Of a DNA stretch of 64,000 bases, positions 1 to 13,400 are shown one piece after another. Each line of letters opens with the position of its first letter. Position 1 is the stretch's first letter. The position numbers and the translations under genes were made by a program. The DNA is taken from the NCBI GenBank assembly GCA_947359465.1, contig OX375878.1:79463627-79527626 (forward strand), read 5' to 3'. The notes beneath the pieces were generated by a model. The model was not told the origin of the DNA. It saw only the letters and a list, made by a program, of their open reading frames with translations, and did not search any database. This DNA is from Metellina segmentata. Its lineage: Eukaryota; Arthropoda; Arachnida; Araneae; Tetragnathidae.

Positions 1-1146
1 TTTTGAAATTTTAAAAATATTTGTTAAACAAACAGTACTTAAATATTCAGTGTTCAAGTGGCAGCTTTCAATTTGCCATTTTGAAGCATGAAATGTATAT
101 TCTTATTCATATTTGATAGGTATTTGAATTGGGTGAATTCTTGAAATACAACAATGCGATACATTTATTAGTTAATGAAAGGTTAATTGTTAAATAGTTT
201 ACAAAATTATTTTCCCTTGCACGAAATTTTATATTGTATTTAAAATATACACAATCAGTTATATTTTATCTTTTATGTAACTTTTTTTTTATGCCGCATG
301 CACAATAAACAGTTTAGTCAAGTTTAACGGAATCGATAATAAAAAAAGCTCATTTAAAGCTGGTACTTTATACTGATGATACTTTAAATAAAGGTTCTGT
401 TTAAATTTCAATACTCAGTATCTTGAAAATTCTTCACATTTTTCTTCTCAGTTCATTAGCTTTAAATGATTACCAATTTCTTACCAAACGTTTTCGTGCA
501 GGACTAGTTATAATCATAGAGTACTTAAAATAATTGACCCTATTTATACTTCAACAATTTATATTTTAACACATACTTTCAATTTGAAAGTTATACCTGC
601 AATATTCATGAAAATACATGCAATAGAAAAATCATAAAAAGTATCCTAAGAATAAAGTGAAATTAACTATTTTTCTTTTGCATCTTACTTCTAATTTAGA
701 ATTTTGTCACTCCATTGCACAGCTTAAAGATGCGATTATGAAAAATTTAATTGATAATCGTGAGATTTTTACGTAATTTGTCTTAAATTTACACCATAAC
801 CTCCTGTGAGCTAAATTAATTTTAATTTTTAAATTAAAATTGCAAATATTATTTTCTTACTTGTGTTTTATCTTTATAAAACTGTATCAGACAGACCAAA
901 AGCTAAAATAGAAAAATTTACATTTTATTATAGTCATTTAAAAGCTATTTAGAATTGAAAACAGTTTTTAAATCTGGTTTTAGTTTTGTGGGTGAATGCC
1001 AAACTCTACGAATTCCACTATGAAATAATCAATGCAATTTATATTCCATGGTGTACGGAAAATTATATTTTTCAATAATGACGTTTCGACATGTGCGAAA
1101 ATTTACTTGGAATTATTGTGTTATAATTTATTTTCCTATTCCACAG
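1..1146. other. Upstream intron
   Basis: AT-rich sequence ending in the acceptor of the first visible Ig exon. No exon, repeat or RNA gene recognised. The open frame that runs from 1,032 into the exon is intronic before 1,147. Confidence 0.6.
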
Positions 1147-1431
1147 AACCACCATCCATCAAATATGATGAGAAATTGAAGAGTGTTCGTTTGAAATCCT
1201 ACAGTGAATATATACTGGATGTAAAGGTGTTTGGTTACCCTGCACCCGAAATTGTGTGGCTGAAAAATGGCAAGGTATTAGAATCCACCAAACACACCCT
1301 TGTGCAAATACGAGAGGATTCTACCACTATCACTATCCGCAGTGTGGAGAATACAGACAGTGGAACATATACAATACAGTTAACAAATCCTGCTGCAACT
1401 GTCAAACACGATTTTAGATTGTTTGTCCTTG
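1147..1431 (+). CDS. Exon: Ig (I-set) domain
   Basis: Phase 1-1 exon between acceptor CCACAG and donor G|GTAAGT. It encodes one complete I-set Ig domain: PAPEIVWLKNG carries the core Trp (C strand), and the F strand reads DSGTYTIQLTN. Both usual core cysteines are replaced (Val in strand B, Ile in strand F), as is common in intracellular muscle Ig domains. It is the first exon visible; anything upstream lies outside the window. Confidence 0.88.
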
Positions 1432-4400
1432 GTAAGTTTTATGTTGTTTCGTATTAATTAAGTACCATTCACTTAAAAAGTTTCGTGACATAATATGTAT
1501 TAAATACTATTATGAAAATTGATTTTAAACAACAGGTGGACCTAAAGACGCGGAGTAAATGTTTGGTATCTCCTTTATTTTTTGTTTAACATTCAATACC
1601 TTAGAATCTTATACAGTATCTTAGGAAATAAATTTACAGGTGTTAAAAATCAAATGTTCCAAATGACATGCGCGCATCCACACTTTCTATTTCGCACAAC
1701 CGTGCCCTCTCCAAGACCTTTTTCATGACACTTTTTAGTGTTTTAGGTTCCATTGCTCTGATTTCAGTTCGAATAATGTTCGTTGGCTATTACAGACCTG
1801 CCAACTCTCAGGCTTTTAGCCTGAGTCTCAGGTTTTATGGTCAAATCTCAGGTCTCAGGCTTTCAGAGTCTTTTCTCAGGCTTTTTCGTCAAATCTCCGG
1901 CTTTCTGAGTTTTTTTTTTTTTCGGATTTTTCGCAAAATGTTTGCATTTTGAAGAAATATGAAAGAAATTTTGATTCCACTTTTTTGAAAAATGCTAAGT
2001 CAGCAACTATTGCAACTCTTAATAAATAAAATATTTAATACAAAATTTGAGTATTTCTTAGTAAATTGTAAATCCCTTACCCTTTTTATAGTGTGATCAT
2101 ACATAAGTTATCATAGGTAAAATAGGCCGTGATGTCGATAAAAGTCTCAGGCTTTTTGAAATTGCCAGGTTGGCAGGTCTGCTATTGGAGTGCCTGAGTT
2201 TTGTTATCATAAACTTCGTCTTTAAGATATGGTTTGTCTTCTATCGGAAGAAATCCGGAGTTGTCCGATCTGGAGAACCCGTTCTTGTCCGAGCGTGGTC
2301 TGCCTGATGGTGGAAGGGGACCACGACTCATTGAATCCTGTTCCTCAAAACGATCAATCCAACATATAAATTCGATTAGAAAATCATTAACGCCATAATG
2401 GCGACGATATGTTACTTGGGTAAGAATTATTGATCCTCGGTTTTAATAGTAAAAATTTACATTTTCGATTCTGTGTCCGATTGTGAATTTTTCTATGGTG
2501 GTCATTTTTGGTTATTTGGTCAACCTTGATCATTTTTATAAAATATCTGAAAGAAAAGAAAATAATTATTTTAAACGTTATTAAAATTTCAGACCCCCTT
2601 CATTACTTTTGTTCTACCTTGTATTAATGTATTACATTTCAAATGCTTCATAACTTTCACACACTTTTTCAATAAAATTTATGCAAAGATTTCCGTACTT
2701 ACCTTGTACTACTCAAATCAATTCTAAGAACATAGTCGATTGGATCGCATCAAATCGATGTTATCTGGTCTAGCCGTAAAAAAATTCTGTCTTTTATTTT
2801 TCTATACTAAACCAGCCTTCCAAAGTTATTTGTTCATGCACTGTTGCTTTGTTTATTTTAAAATTTTTGTTTGCCAGATAAGTGAAAAGCCCATAACCTG
2901 TTGAGACATGCACCATTAATATAAATTTAATTTTATCTGAAACAAGCTGTGCTTGTCTGATTATGGTTAGATGGGTATTATGTAAGTTTGTATCCCCTAA
3001 TAACTACAAACTAATGAACAAACTAAAATTTTAATTAACTATAATATTTTAAGTAAATATCAGAACCTTTTTTGGAACAGTTTTAAAAACATTTTTTTTT
3101 TTGTAAAAGAAAAGTGAAAGGAAATTTTAGGTTGAATCAATTTTGACACAAAACTGTTTTAATTTTATTTCAGATAAACCTCTTCCACCAGAAGGTCCAA
3201 TTGCATTCCACAAAATTGAGAAAAATTCTGTGACAATAGGCTGGCAACCACCAAGTATAGGAGAGTCAGAAGTGATGTCCTATATTATTGAGAAATGTGA
3301 AGTGAGAAGAAAAATATGGATGGAGGTGAGGCAACTTCATTCCTCTGAATAAGTTTAGTTTGGTAGACAACATTTCTAAGCATTGAATGTGTTACTTAAT
3401 CACATATCAGCTATATGTATTTTGACTTAAATTTATTCTGAAAATAAGCACCTTTAAAAGCAACAAATTATTTTTACACTTAATTTTTCCTACTTTTGTC
3501 TTTAAAGCTGTCTTGTGCCATGTTTATCATATATAGCCTATATAGTTACAAACGTTATTTTAGGATTTTTAATAGAAATAAGTAATTGGGACAAGACAAA
3601 AACCAAAATCTAGTAAAAGTTTGATCTCAATAATTTTTGATAAGTAGCTATGACTAATGAGGAATGTTTACAAGGCCAGGACAAAGGTATCCTGAAATAG
3701 AACTTTATTAGCTCCTTTTTTGTCTTTGTTCATTCTGAACATTTCGTCAGAAGTTCTTCTGGACTCATCCTATGAAAGATTTACATGTTTCGAAAGATTT
3801 ACTTTGCACAAGGCATATAAAAAATTGCTGTACGTGGCAATTTATAAATAATTTATTACTAGGGCAGATTTTTTTGTTGCATTAAAAATGGGAAAAGTTG
3901 CATTTACCATTCCCTAAAAGTTGAATTTATGGAAATGAAGTTGCATTTATTTTTGATACACTATAATCTAAAATAAATTATTCGTAAAAATGAAAAAATT
4001 CAATATATATTGACAATTTTAGTCGTTACAATAGTATTATAATACATCATTAAGGGCAGAAGAACGTTGAATGGCCGATTCTTGGCCAATAATTTCTTTA
4101 ACATTGAAAAACTGTGCCAGCTGCAGTCATATAATGTGCTGTATCGGATAGCAGAAGCGCAATATCCTTTCGCTCAATATTCAGAGATTTTAAAACGTCA
4201 TTTACAAGATCATATTGATGATCATACATATTGATGATCGACAGCCACTTCACAAACTCTGCAGTCGATTAAGCAAGTTTCCTCAGGAATATCAAGAGTG
4301 CCAACCAATGTGTTAAGGTACATCTTGCGATTTATTTCATTTTCGTATGTTAGGACGAACACCTTTTTATGAACTTGTTCGATCCTCAATACTTCGTCAT

Positions 4401-7400
4401 TCTCAAGATCAGACACATGTGATAGAAGGGTTGATTGAGAAGGCAAAAAGCCGTATTATTGCAAAGAATAAAAAGTCACATCAATACATAAAATTTTCCC
4501 TTCCAGATTTTCACATCAAGCCTTACTTTTGATACAGTTACTCTGAAAAAAAGTAACTTTATCTGGGTGGAAAATTTCATTAACACTAATTAGCAACTTT
4601 TCTGGCCTTGTCAAAATTTTCCTGTGATAAATTACGTGCATTTAATTTTTATGGTATGTAATTAATTACTGTCTCAATGGAGCAACACGACGGGCTATTG
4701 GCGATGGTTTGTTATCAATCCCTAAAAGTAAGATTCAAAAGAATCACGGTCATTGCCTCGTAATTTCGAATCACGGTTAGATGACGAGAATAACACCTGA
4801 GCTAATTAACTTTTCTAGAGTTATTTATGTTTTTATTTTTGAATATTTTAGGTTACAACAGTGAATTCAAGTATCCTAACTCAAGACATTCAAGATCTTA
4901 GTGAAGGTATTGAATATGCATTCCGTGTTATTGCTTCCAATGAGTATGGTCGCAGTGATCCACTTACATCTGACCCAGTTGCACCAAAGAGCTTATTTGG
5001 TAAGTCTAAGTTCTATAAATGTAAAATTAAATATATAATTTTCTATATATTTGCGTTTTAAGGTAATTGAATATTAAAATTTTGTATCAAAAGTGAAATA
5101 TATTTTGATTTTAAGACTTTCTAAATAACTGTGGAGTTATATATTCACCTAAGGCAGCATACATCTCAACTACTCAAACTGTTACAATTTTTGGGGAAAA
5201 TAATTTATTTCTATTAAAGAGAAATTCAAAATTAATTCCATTACGATTCATATCTGAGAAATTTTATTGTATGCTTTTAAAAGGTTGCATACAATGAAAC
5301 AAATGAAATTATATTATTATATCACTATTGAGTTCACTTTTGTATATATTTTAAAGGGTTTTTTTGCTGACGTTTTCTCTTTAATACTTGTTTTTTGTTG
5401 TTAATCATATTTAAAAAATACTCAAATTAGAAATATTAGCATTAAAAACTAAGAGTTTATTTTGTTGTATTACACTTAAGAATAGTGTGTTAAATTTTCT
5501 GCCTCAAATACAAATTTAATACAAAAATAATCTCGATATGATAATATCATAGTTCATATATTTAAATTTTTAGCAGTTGAACTTTTTATTGGTTAAAAAC
5601 GTAGAAAATTCATTTCAAATTTTAAACGTTTTACCTACGATGCTGCTCTTGCAATTATTCAACTTGTCATTAATTTCAGTCATTAATTAAATGGAATATT
5701 TCATTCATCAGTTACGTAAGAATAATTTTGATGAGCCTTTTCCAATTTTAATTTTTCCAGACAAACCCTATGCACCCAAGGGACCATTTACCACTTCCAA
5801 CATGACAGAGAGTTCATTCACCCTCAGTTGGCTTGCTCCGGACAATGACGGTGGCAGTCCCATCATCGAATATATCGTAGAAAGGAAAGAAGCTACTCGA
5901 AAAGCATGGCAGAGGGTAGGAACAACTGATGGAAAATCACTCTCTATGGAAGTCACTGGTCTGAAGAAAGAGATGGCCTATCACTTCAGGGTGTGCTGCA
6001 GAAATGACATTGGACACAGTCCATACTTTGCACCTGAAGAAACTATTACAGCAGGTCTTCGAATATGTATGTTCATGAAAGTTTATTCCATTCATATTAG
6101 ATATGAAAACGTCTTAAAATGTTATTTTAAAAATGCTATTAATCCTATTTTTATTAAAATTATTTTTTTAATTCTTTGAATGTTATAATTAGTTCTAAAT
6201 TGAAAAAACTGCAAAACAAGTTTTTTTTATCTGGGTTATAGTAGTTCATAATCATTTAAACAGAAGCTCAGAAAGATTTTGTTTAGCATACAACAAAAAC
6301 AAGGTTACCAACTTTATTCTTATTTTGTGAAAAATTCAGAATTTTTTTTTTTTTTTAGCTGCTATCTAGATCAGAATCATTAATGCTAAATAGATCAGAA
6401 TCTCTTGACAAAAAGTTAAAGATTTTCTGTTGCATCAAAGCAAAATAAGAATCTTTATACCCAGTTTTTTTATAAAAATATTTCTGAGATTCGGTCTTTA
6501 ATGATTTTCTATTAACTGGACTAGTTTTAGACTTGAAGTAGTCAAATACAAAACTGTATGAATGTATACCGCACACGAATATACTGTCTTATTGTTTAAC
6601 GTATAAAAAATGCTATTAATATTTGTGTAATAATGACTGGGAAATGATTGACTTAACTTGTTTTACAGCACCACCATCCTCTCCTGTTGGTCCATTGAAT
6701 GTGTCCAACATGACGAATAAAACTCTAACACTTAGTTGGAAACCCCCAGAGAACACTGGCGGAGCTGAGTTGACTGCCTATATTGTGGAAAAGAGAGAGT
6801 CTACGAAGAAGGCATGGAACAGGCTGGAAACTCTACAGCCTCACATCAGGAGTTATACCGTCCATAATTTGACCCATAAGAAAGAGTACTTCTTCCGAGT
6901 GTTCGCTGAAAATCCTGCAGGTCTTAGCCCGCCTCTCGAAACTGACAGAGCCATCAAACTTACATCAACTGCTGGTAAGACTGTATATTATTAAAATCTT
7001 CTTTAAACGGCAAATCGTAGTATGGCTTCTAGAAAGGAATTAATTTTGTCGAGGGAAATGTTGCCATATGCAAAGTTATGTATGAGAAATTATGTCATCA
7101 ATTTATAACCGCTTCTGGCAACAATAATAAACTCGTAGCCAAAATCTGCTCTAAACAGGCCAATTGTGTAAAAACATTGTTTACATTTCTTCCTGTCTGA
7201 TAATATAATTAAAAGACTTGTTCAAAACCGTTCGAGTCAAACGTCAACTTATCAGTCTTTCTCCCGATGATTCGCTACCAAAATTCTAAACCTTCTGGCG
7301 ATTTCTATCACCGAGGGTCTTGAACTAATCAGTCTAGTCTGATTAGTCTCTTTATCTGTATAATACATTTGGCTCATGTAAAATAAAAATTCATTGACAT

Positions 7401-10400
7401 AGTAATTGCAATTATTATGTGAACTAATATGGTAAAAAGTAGTGTTTTAGTGTTTTATATTTTTATGCTAATAACTAATATTCTTCTATTATTAGGGATT
7501 GAATGTGTAATTTTATCGTTCTCAAATGAACGCATTATAAATCTTCCTTATGTTAAAGTATTGATCTTATGAAATGTGATACAGAATGTTCTTACCTTAA
7601 TATTTACACATCTATGTTTTTAATTGGCATTTATGTTGGGATTAATTGCCTTATCTAATTCAAAAACGAATTATTCCAGAACGTCCTTCTCCACCTACTA
7701 GTCCCTTAGAGAAGGTTGTGACTGGTCCTAGCTCAGTTGTATTAGCCTGGGGACGACCTGAAAAGGATGGAGGTTCTCCAATTCTGGGATATACTGTGGC
7801 ATTGAGAAATGTTAGAAGAATAATGTGGATGGAAGTAAGTTATAATAAGTAATGCTTGAGATGTTAATTGGTTATATAAATACCGAGTGATTCAAAACTG
7901 ATATTGCTGTAATTATTTTTACATTTGTGTCATTGAAACATGATGCAACAGATATCACAAATTATTTATTAAACATTTAAGCACAAATCCGCCTATCTGA
8001 TATTATGGTCATGGAATATGTCTGCCTTAGTAGGTCCTGGGTTTAAATTTTAGTTTATAAGCGCATGGATGTTGGTTGCTGTCCCTGTTACGAGGAATGG
8101 CGGCTACTCACTGCATGTATTTGTTTCTCTCTTACAAATAGTCACCAGTTTGCCCTTGTAGCGCCGAAGGCCGAAGTAAATGAAAGGTCAAGCTTGAAAA
8201 GCATTTATTCACATTTATAACACTTTTTCTAGTTATAAATATGTTCCCATTACAAGCAGTTAAAATAGATATTTATTGTAATACCACTTTGTGTATTTAT
8301 CAACCCAATTCCGTTCATATACAACATGTTAAGAGTTATTTTTTAAATATATGCATTATTTCCTAAATTATCTTCATAAGTTTAGCATCTTTGAATATTT
8401 ACAATTTGTTTTGAAAATTTTTAACTATATCACAAATTTTGCATTTATATTTATGATTATACTTCACTTAAATTTATTGTTATGACTATACTTACCACTT
8501 ATAAATTTTCCTTTTTAAATAAGAAAAATGCTAAAAAATTTTGTCAATGTGAAGATTTTATGTAAATAAATAAAAGTTTTTAATTTTTGCTTTTGAACTA
8601 TGTGCGAAATGAATTCCTGTTAAAAATATTAGTGTTTATAATGAAAGTAACGTTTTTGCAGAGATAAATTTACTAGACTATATATGCTTTATGAAACAAG
8701 TAAAATGTTTAATATCCTAAGCTCTCTACATAGCTTCCAGTAGCTGTAAATAGTTCTGATTTGACTATATGAAGTTAAAAAAATGATTTTATCACATTTA
8801 ATTTGAATATTACATAAATCATTTTTATGTTTTGAACTAATTAAAAGTTAGTTGCAATCATATAATATGAACAATTTTGCAAAATGTATTTAAATTCAAA
8901 TTTAAATGTGTCATTTAATAATGCATTAAATATTTATGAATGTACAATATAATTTTCACTCTCTAAATTAAACATGATAGAAGGCTCTACAATTTTTAGT
9001 AGTTCACTACCGATTGTAACAAATTATTTTTCGTAGGTTGGACAGACAGATGGTGAAACACAAAGGATACAGATTAAAGATCTTCAAGAGGGATCGGAGT
9101 ACATGATTCGAATCATGGCCAGGAATGAAGTGGGTATCAGTGATCCCTTAGAGCCTGAAGAACCAGTAAAGGTCATTCGGCCAGCAGGTATGAAATATTA
9201 TTTATATCTTGTCTCCTTGATTGGATATAGTGTTTATCATTCATTAGTTTTTGATATGCGATTGATCCCAATGCTTGAAATTTCATACGTAGATAGTAAA
9301 TGTGTTAAATAAAATATAATTCTGTGAATCAAAACAAGCTATTAAATTGTCTATAAGAGTAGTTATTTAAATTTTTAAAGTCATTGAGTGATACTTTAAG
9401 ATAATGTAGAGTTTTAGAAATAGTTATGATTAGTTGCGTAGTTATGAAACAGTATTTCAGAACCCGACCCAGTTTTGTCAGTTTTATTAAATTATATTAA
9501 GAATGCAGGCGCTAGCCCTTAGAAATCTTGTTTATGTATTCATGAATTTTTCATTGTGTAAAACATTTTATTGAACAGTCAGACTTAAATTTTTACTCTT
9601 TGAAGCATTTATATCTTGAACGCGTTATGTGTTTAAATAACACTGAATTTTATGACCATGTAAAGGGAATGATAAATAACTAGTAGCTGTGCATAAATTG
9701 TAGTTATCTATCAGTTATATGCTATTTGCATTCAACGCTTGAATTTTGCAGTTGTTGAATTTTGCTATTTATTCTATCAATATTTGTTTCAAAAATTCCT
9801 TAGCTTTTACTTTTCATTATTGATTACTTTCTATAACAACTAGTTTTCGTACATATTATTACTGGTTATTTTAATTCATTACTTTAATGATCAGTTAACT
9901 TTTATTTCTTGCTTCTGTTGCTTGCTGTGCGCATCAAGCTCTTTTGAAAAAAATGTCCCAACGATATCTATTTTATAAATATATCTATTATAGTTTACTT
10001 TTCTCTAAAAAATACAACAAAAAAAGAATAGCTGACAGTTTTTTATGAACCAATTATATATGCTCCGAGTCCTCACAGTTACATTACTTGATAAGCTATT
10101 ATCGCATCAATGATATTCTTATCATAATTTTTCTTTTAATAGTTCGTGCAATTTCACACTTAATTATTATATCCACTGATTTATACGAAGAAATTATGTA
10201 ACAAATCAAACGACACAAGAAAAAGAATTCTATCTCATTTCCTTATTAGCAACTGCCAAATTTCAATCAGATTCAAATTTGGCATTGAAGTAAAATTACT
10301 AAAATACAAACTGTAAATAACAATATATTTATAAAATTTCAAAACACAAATTTTTCTAATTGTAGTAATGTTCTGTTTCTTTTATTCTTAAGTATGTTAA

Positions 10401-13400
10401 CTGAAAAATAATATTACAAATGTATAAGCAAAATATTTTTAGGGCATTTCAAATATAATAGTCACATACTATGTGAACTAAGTTTATCAATTTGAACTAC
10501 TAAGTAACATTTTCGAAGTCATCGATGACCTGCAGAACTTTTGAATAATTAAAATGTAAAATTGTTTACTGTGGAGAGAATAAATTAGAAAAAGGAATAA
10601 TTTTAATTAAAAGTTTCGTTATCAAATTACATTATAACTTTCTAAAAAGTATCTTTAATTATATCTCCTTGTCTTGTCACCTAACCTTGTCTTCTTATAA
10701 CAGGATTCAAAGAATCTGATATGCCAGATATTGATGACAAGACAATATCAGTTAGTTACAGTACAGAAACCTCTTCGTCCTGGATCCGCGAAGCAAACGT
10801 GGAGCCACTTCTACGTAGCTACACCAAACACATTCTTGCTGGAAGGAATGAGTACTTCTTTCGCATATGGCACTTAGCAGAGACTCTCTCGAAGTAACTC
10901 TGCATTCAATGTGATAGAGCAGCGTTTTCAAAGTCTGGGATATCTTTTACCCTGATTCACATGTCCTAACACGCCACAGTGATTGAATTCGTTTTGCTAC
11001 TAATCCTAACACAGTTTAGTGTACTCGATAGAGTACGAAATCTAACTTACTTTAACGGTATAATCTTAAGATATATAAACAAGTTTTCTTAGGGCTAGTC
11101 ATACTCTACCAAAGTTTATGTTTTTTTTATTAACATACTGATTATTCACCTGAGGTCTTCCCAAAGTGGTTTTAAGGACGTTACATATTCAAAAATATAT
11201 GTATTCGAACTAAAATTATTTCAGTTTGTTATCCCAGATTTTGAATCTGTTGCATTTTTTAATACTTGGGTCTCTCTGGCAGTTGACCCTTGTTTGTACA
11301 GATATATAGAGTGTAACATATTTTTACTGAGAGCTGTTGAATGCTCTAACTCTTTTTACCGTGGACAAAGACTATATAGTATAGGTACGAAGCTTGAAGT
11401 ACCTACGAATGAATCTGACAAGTTCATGATTGCAAATGTCTTCTGTGTACACACTGTACTTAAACGATGTTTATTTGTTCCTGTGCATCAGCGATGATGT
11501 TAAACGTAAATCTGAAATATTTATAATTTTGGATTTCCTTAGTCCCAGTATTGTGATATTTGGTTGTTTAAATGTTGTGTTATGTGCAATAAATTAGTAT
11601 ATTCCTTTCAGTTTAGTGCTTTTTTTATTTCATTGTTTGTAACATTTCTTTGTAGTAAAATATTTCATAGTTTAACTATTAATTTTTATTGTTTGAAATT
11701 CAATAAAAGTGAAAAACTTCTTCACAAAGATAGTAACAATGTTACCTATTGGAAATCAATGTTATTTTAAGAAATTTAACCCTCATACAAACTAGTGGCC
11801 ACTGTGTTAAAACTGTGCTATACTAGGCACTGTGCTAAGAATAGTTTTTGAAAAAGGGACTTGGGGGGAGGGTTAAATGTATTACCTTATATGTATGTAT
11901 TTAATTTATTTCTTAGTGGTAGTAGACACACTTATCTCACTCCTTGCACTACTCTGTATAATTTTTTTTTTCAAATATGTGAGAGAAACCTTAGCAACCT
12001 TAATGTATCTAGAGTATTTATATACGGTATTCACTATATTTTCATAACGTGAGACGCCATACATCCAATAGCACTTGACATCATTCAAGTTATAGGTGGC
12101 GCAGGTTCAATACCTGTACCTTACCTTAGCCGTATTTGTCCTTTCTGCATTGGTAAATATTTCTTTGTGTGTATATGGGTCATTTCATGTCAAACCATAC
12201 AAAAAAGGGGTATTTTCATCACGACCACCTTCAAAATTTGATAACTTTTTGCCCTACCCCTATTAGAAATTGTTGTATATCCGGATCTAAATGTTCAATC
12301 CGTCTCAATAATGGCTTATTTTGCAGATAAATGTACAACCTTTCTAATGATGTAGAGGAAAGTGTCGTACCTTGGAACAGTTTTAAACAAATATTTTTCC
12401 TGGGGCTATAATGTAGCTGTAGTTTGTTTTCCCCATCAACTATTTACATTCATTACTTTCGAAAGAATTTGTCATTTTTTATTTATTTGTATATACCTCG
12501 AACACTAACTGTTTAATAAATTGTTTTGTTAATCTATGCAAATGTCCTAAGATTCAACGTCGTGTTGTACCTTGGGATACATGTTATTTTACCTTGGGAT
12601 ACATGTTGTACCTGATACATGTTTTACCTTGAGATACATGTTGAACCTTGGGATAAATGTTACTTTTAGACTGTTTGAAGTTGACTACAAAATAAATTAA
12701 TTCCACACATATTAAGTTCCATATTTATAAAAAATAACACACATAGTTTCAACATTTTGATGCTTGGCAACACTGACGCCTGCTATTTCAGTGTTTCTCT
12801 TGCTGTGGTACTCTGTAATGTAGTGAGCCGAGTGGTGTACCTGTCAACACAATAAAACGCCTAATTTACAAATAACTTGCATTTATTTTTCAAAAAAATA
12901 ACTATATATAGACTATATCACAATAGAGATTTGCATCTCCGTCTTGGGCGCTGCAAAACAGGAAAAAATTCAACGGCCGTGGCCCCATAAACGAGCATCA
13001 CGAAACAAACACCTCTGCTCAGCTCGAGCTCTCCAGCAGATCTCTTTGTGTCATAAATATTTTCAGGGAATAGTTAAAAATCACCTGCACTCAAAACCAA
13101 TAGGACGGCTGTCGAAAACCATCTGCGCGGCCCGGGCAGATGAAAGGGCTTAAAAATTTTAGAAGACATAGACTCCAACGAAAAACTCTTTATAGATACA
13201 AAGCAAGAAATTTAAGAAAATTACAGCTTGCTGCCTGCTAAGATATTCAGCGTGAAAAAAAAGAAGGCATTGTGTCGTCAGACGAATTTGTTACATTTTA
13301 TAAAGCCATCGACATCGAATTAACTTTTTTATGTTGCACGTTAATTTTTTTAATATTTGTTTTTGAATATAAAGAACTGCAATTTTATTAAATACATTTC

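Noticed and set aside
1668..1952. 94-codon open frame on the plus strand
   Set aside because: It runs into the MITE at 1,793 and consists of that element's TCAGGCTTTT repeats; no homology.
8005..8200. Functional tRNA gene
   Set aside because: Only a T-arm-like stretch is present; no acceptor stem or anticodon arm could be folded by eye.
12944..13153. GC-rich 69-codon frame
   Set aside because: It lies inside the TA-flanked transposon and resembles no protein known to me; kept only as part of that element.
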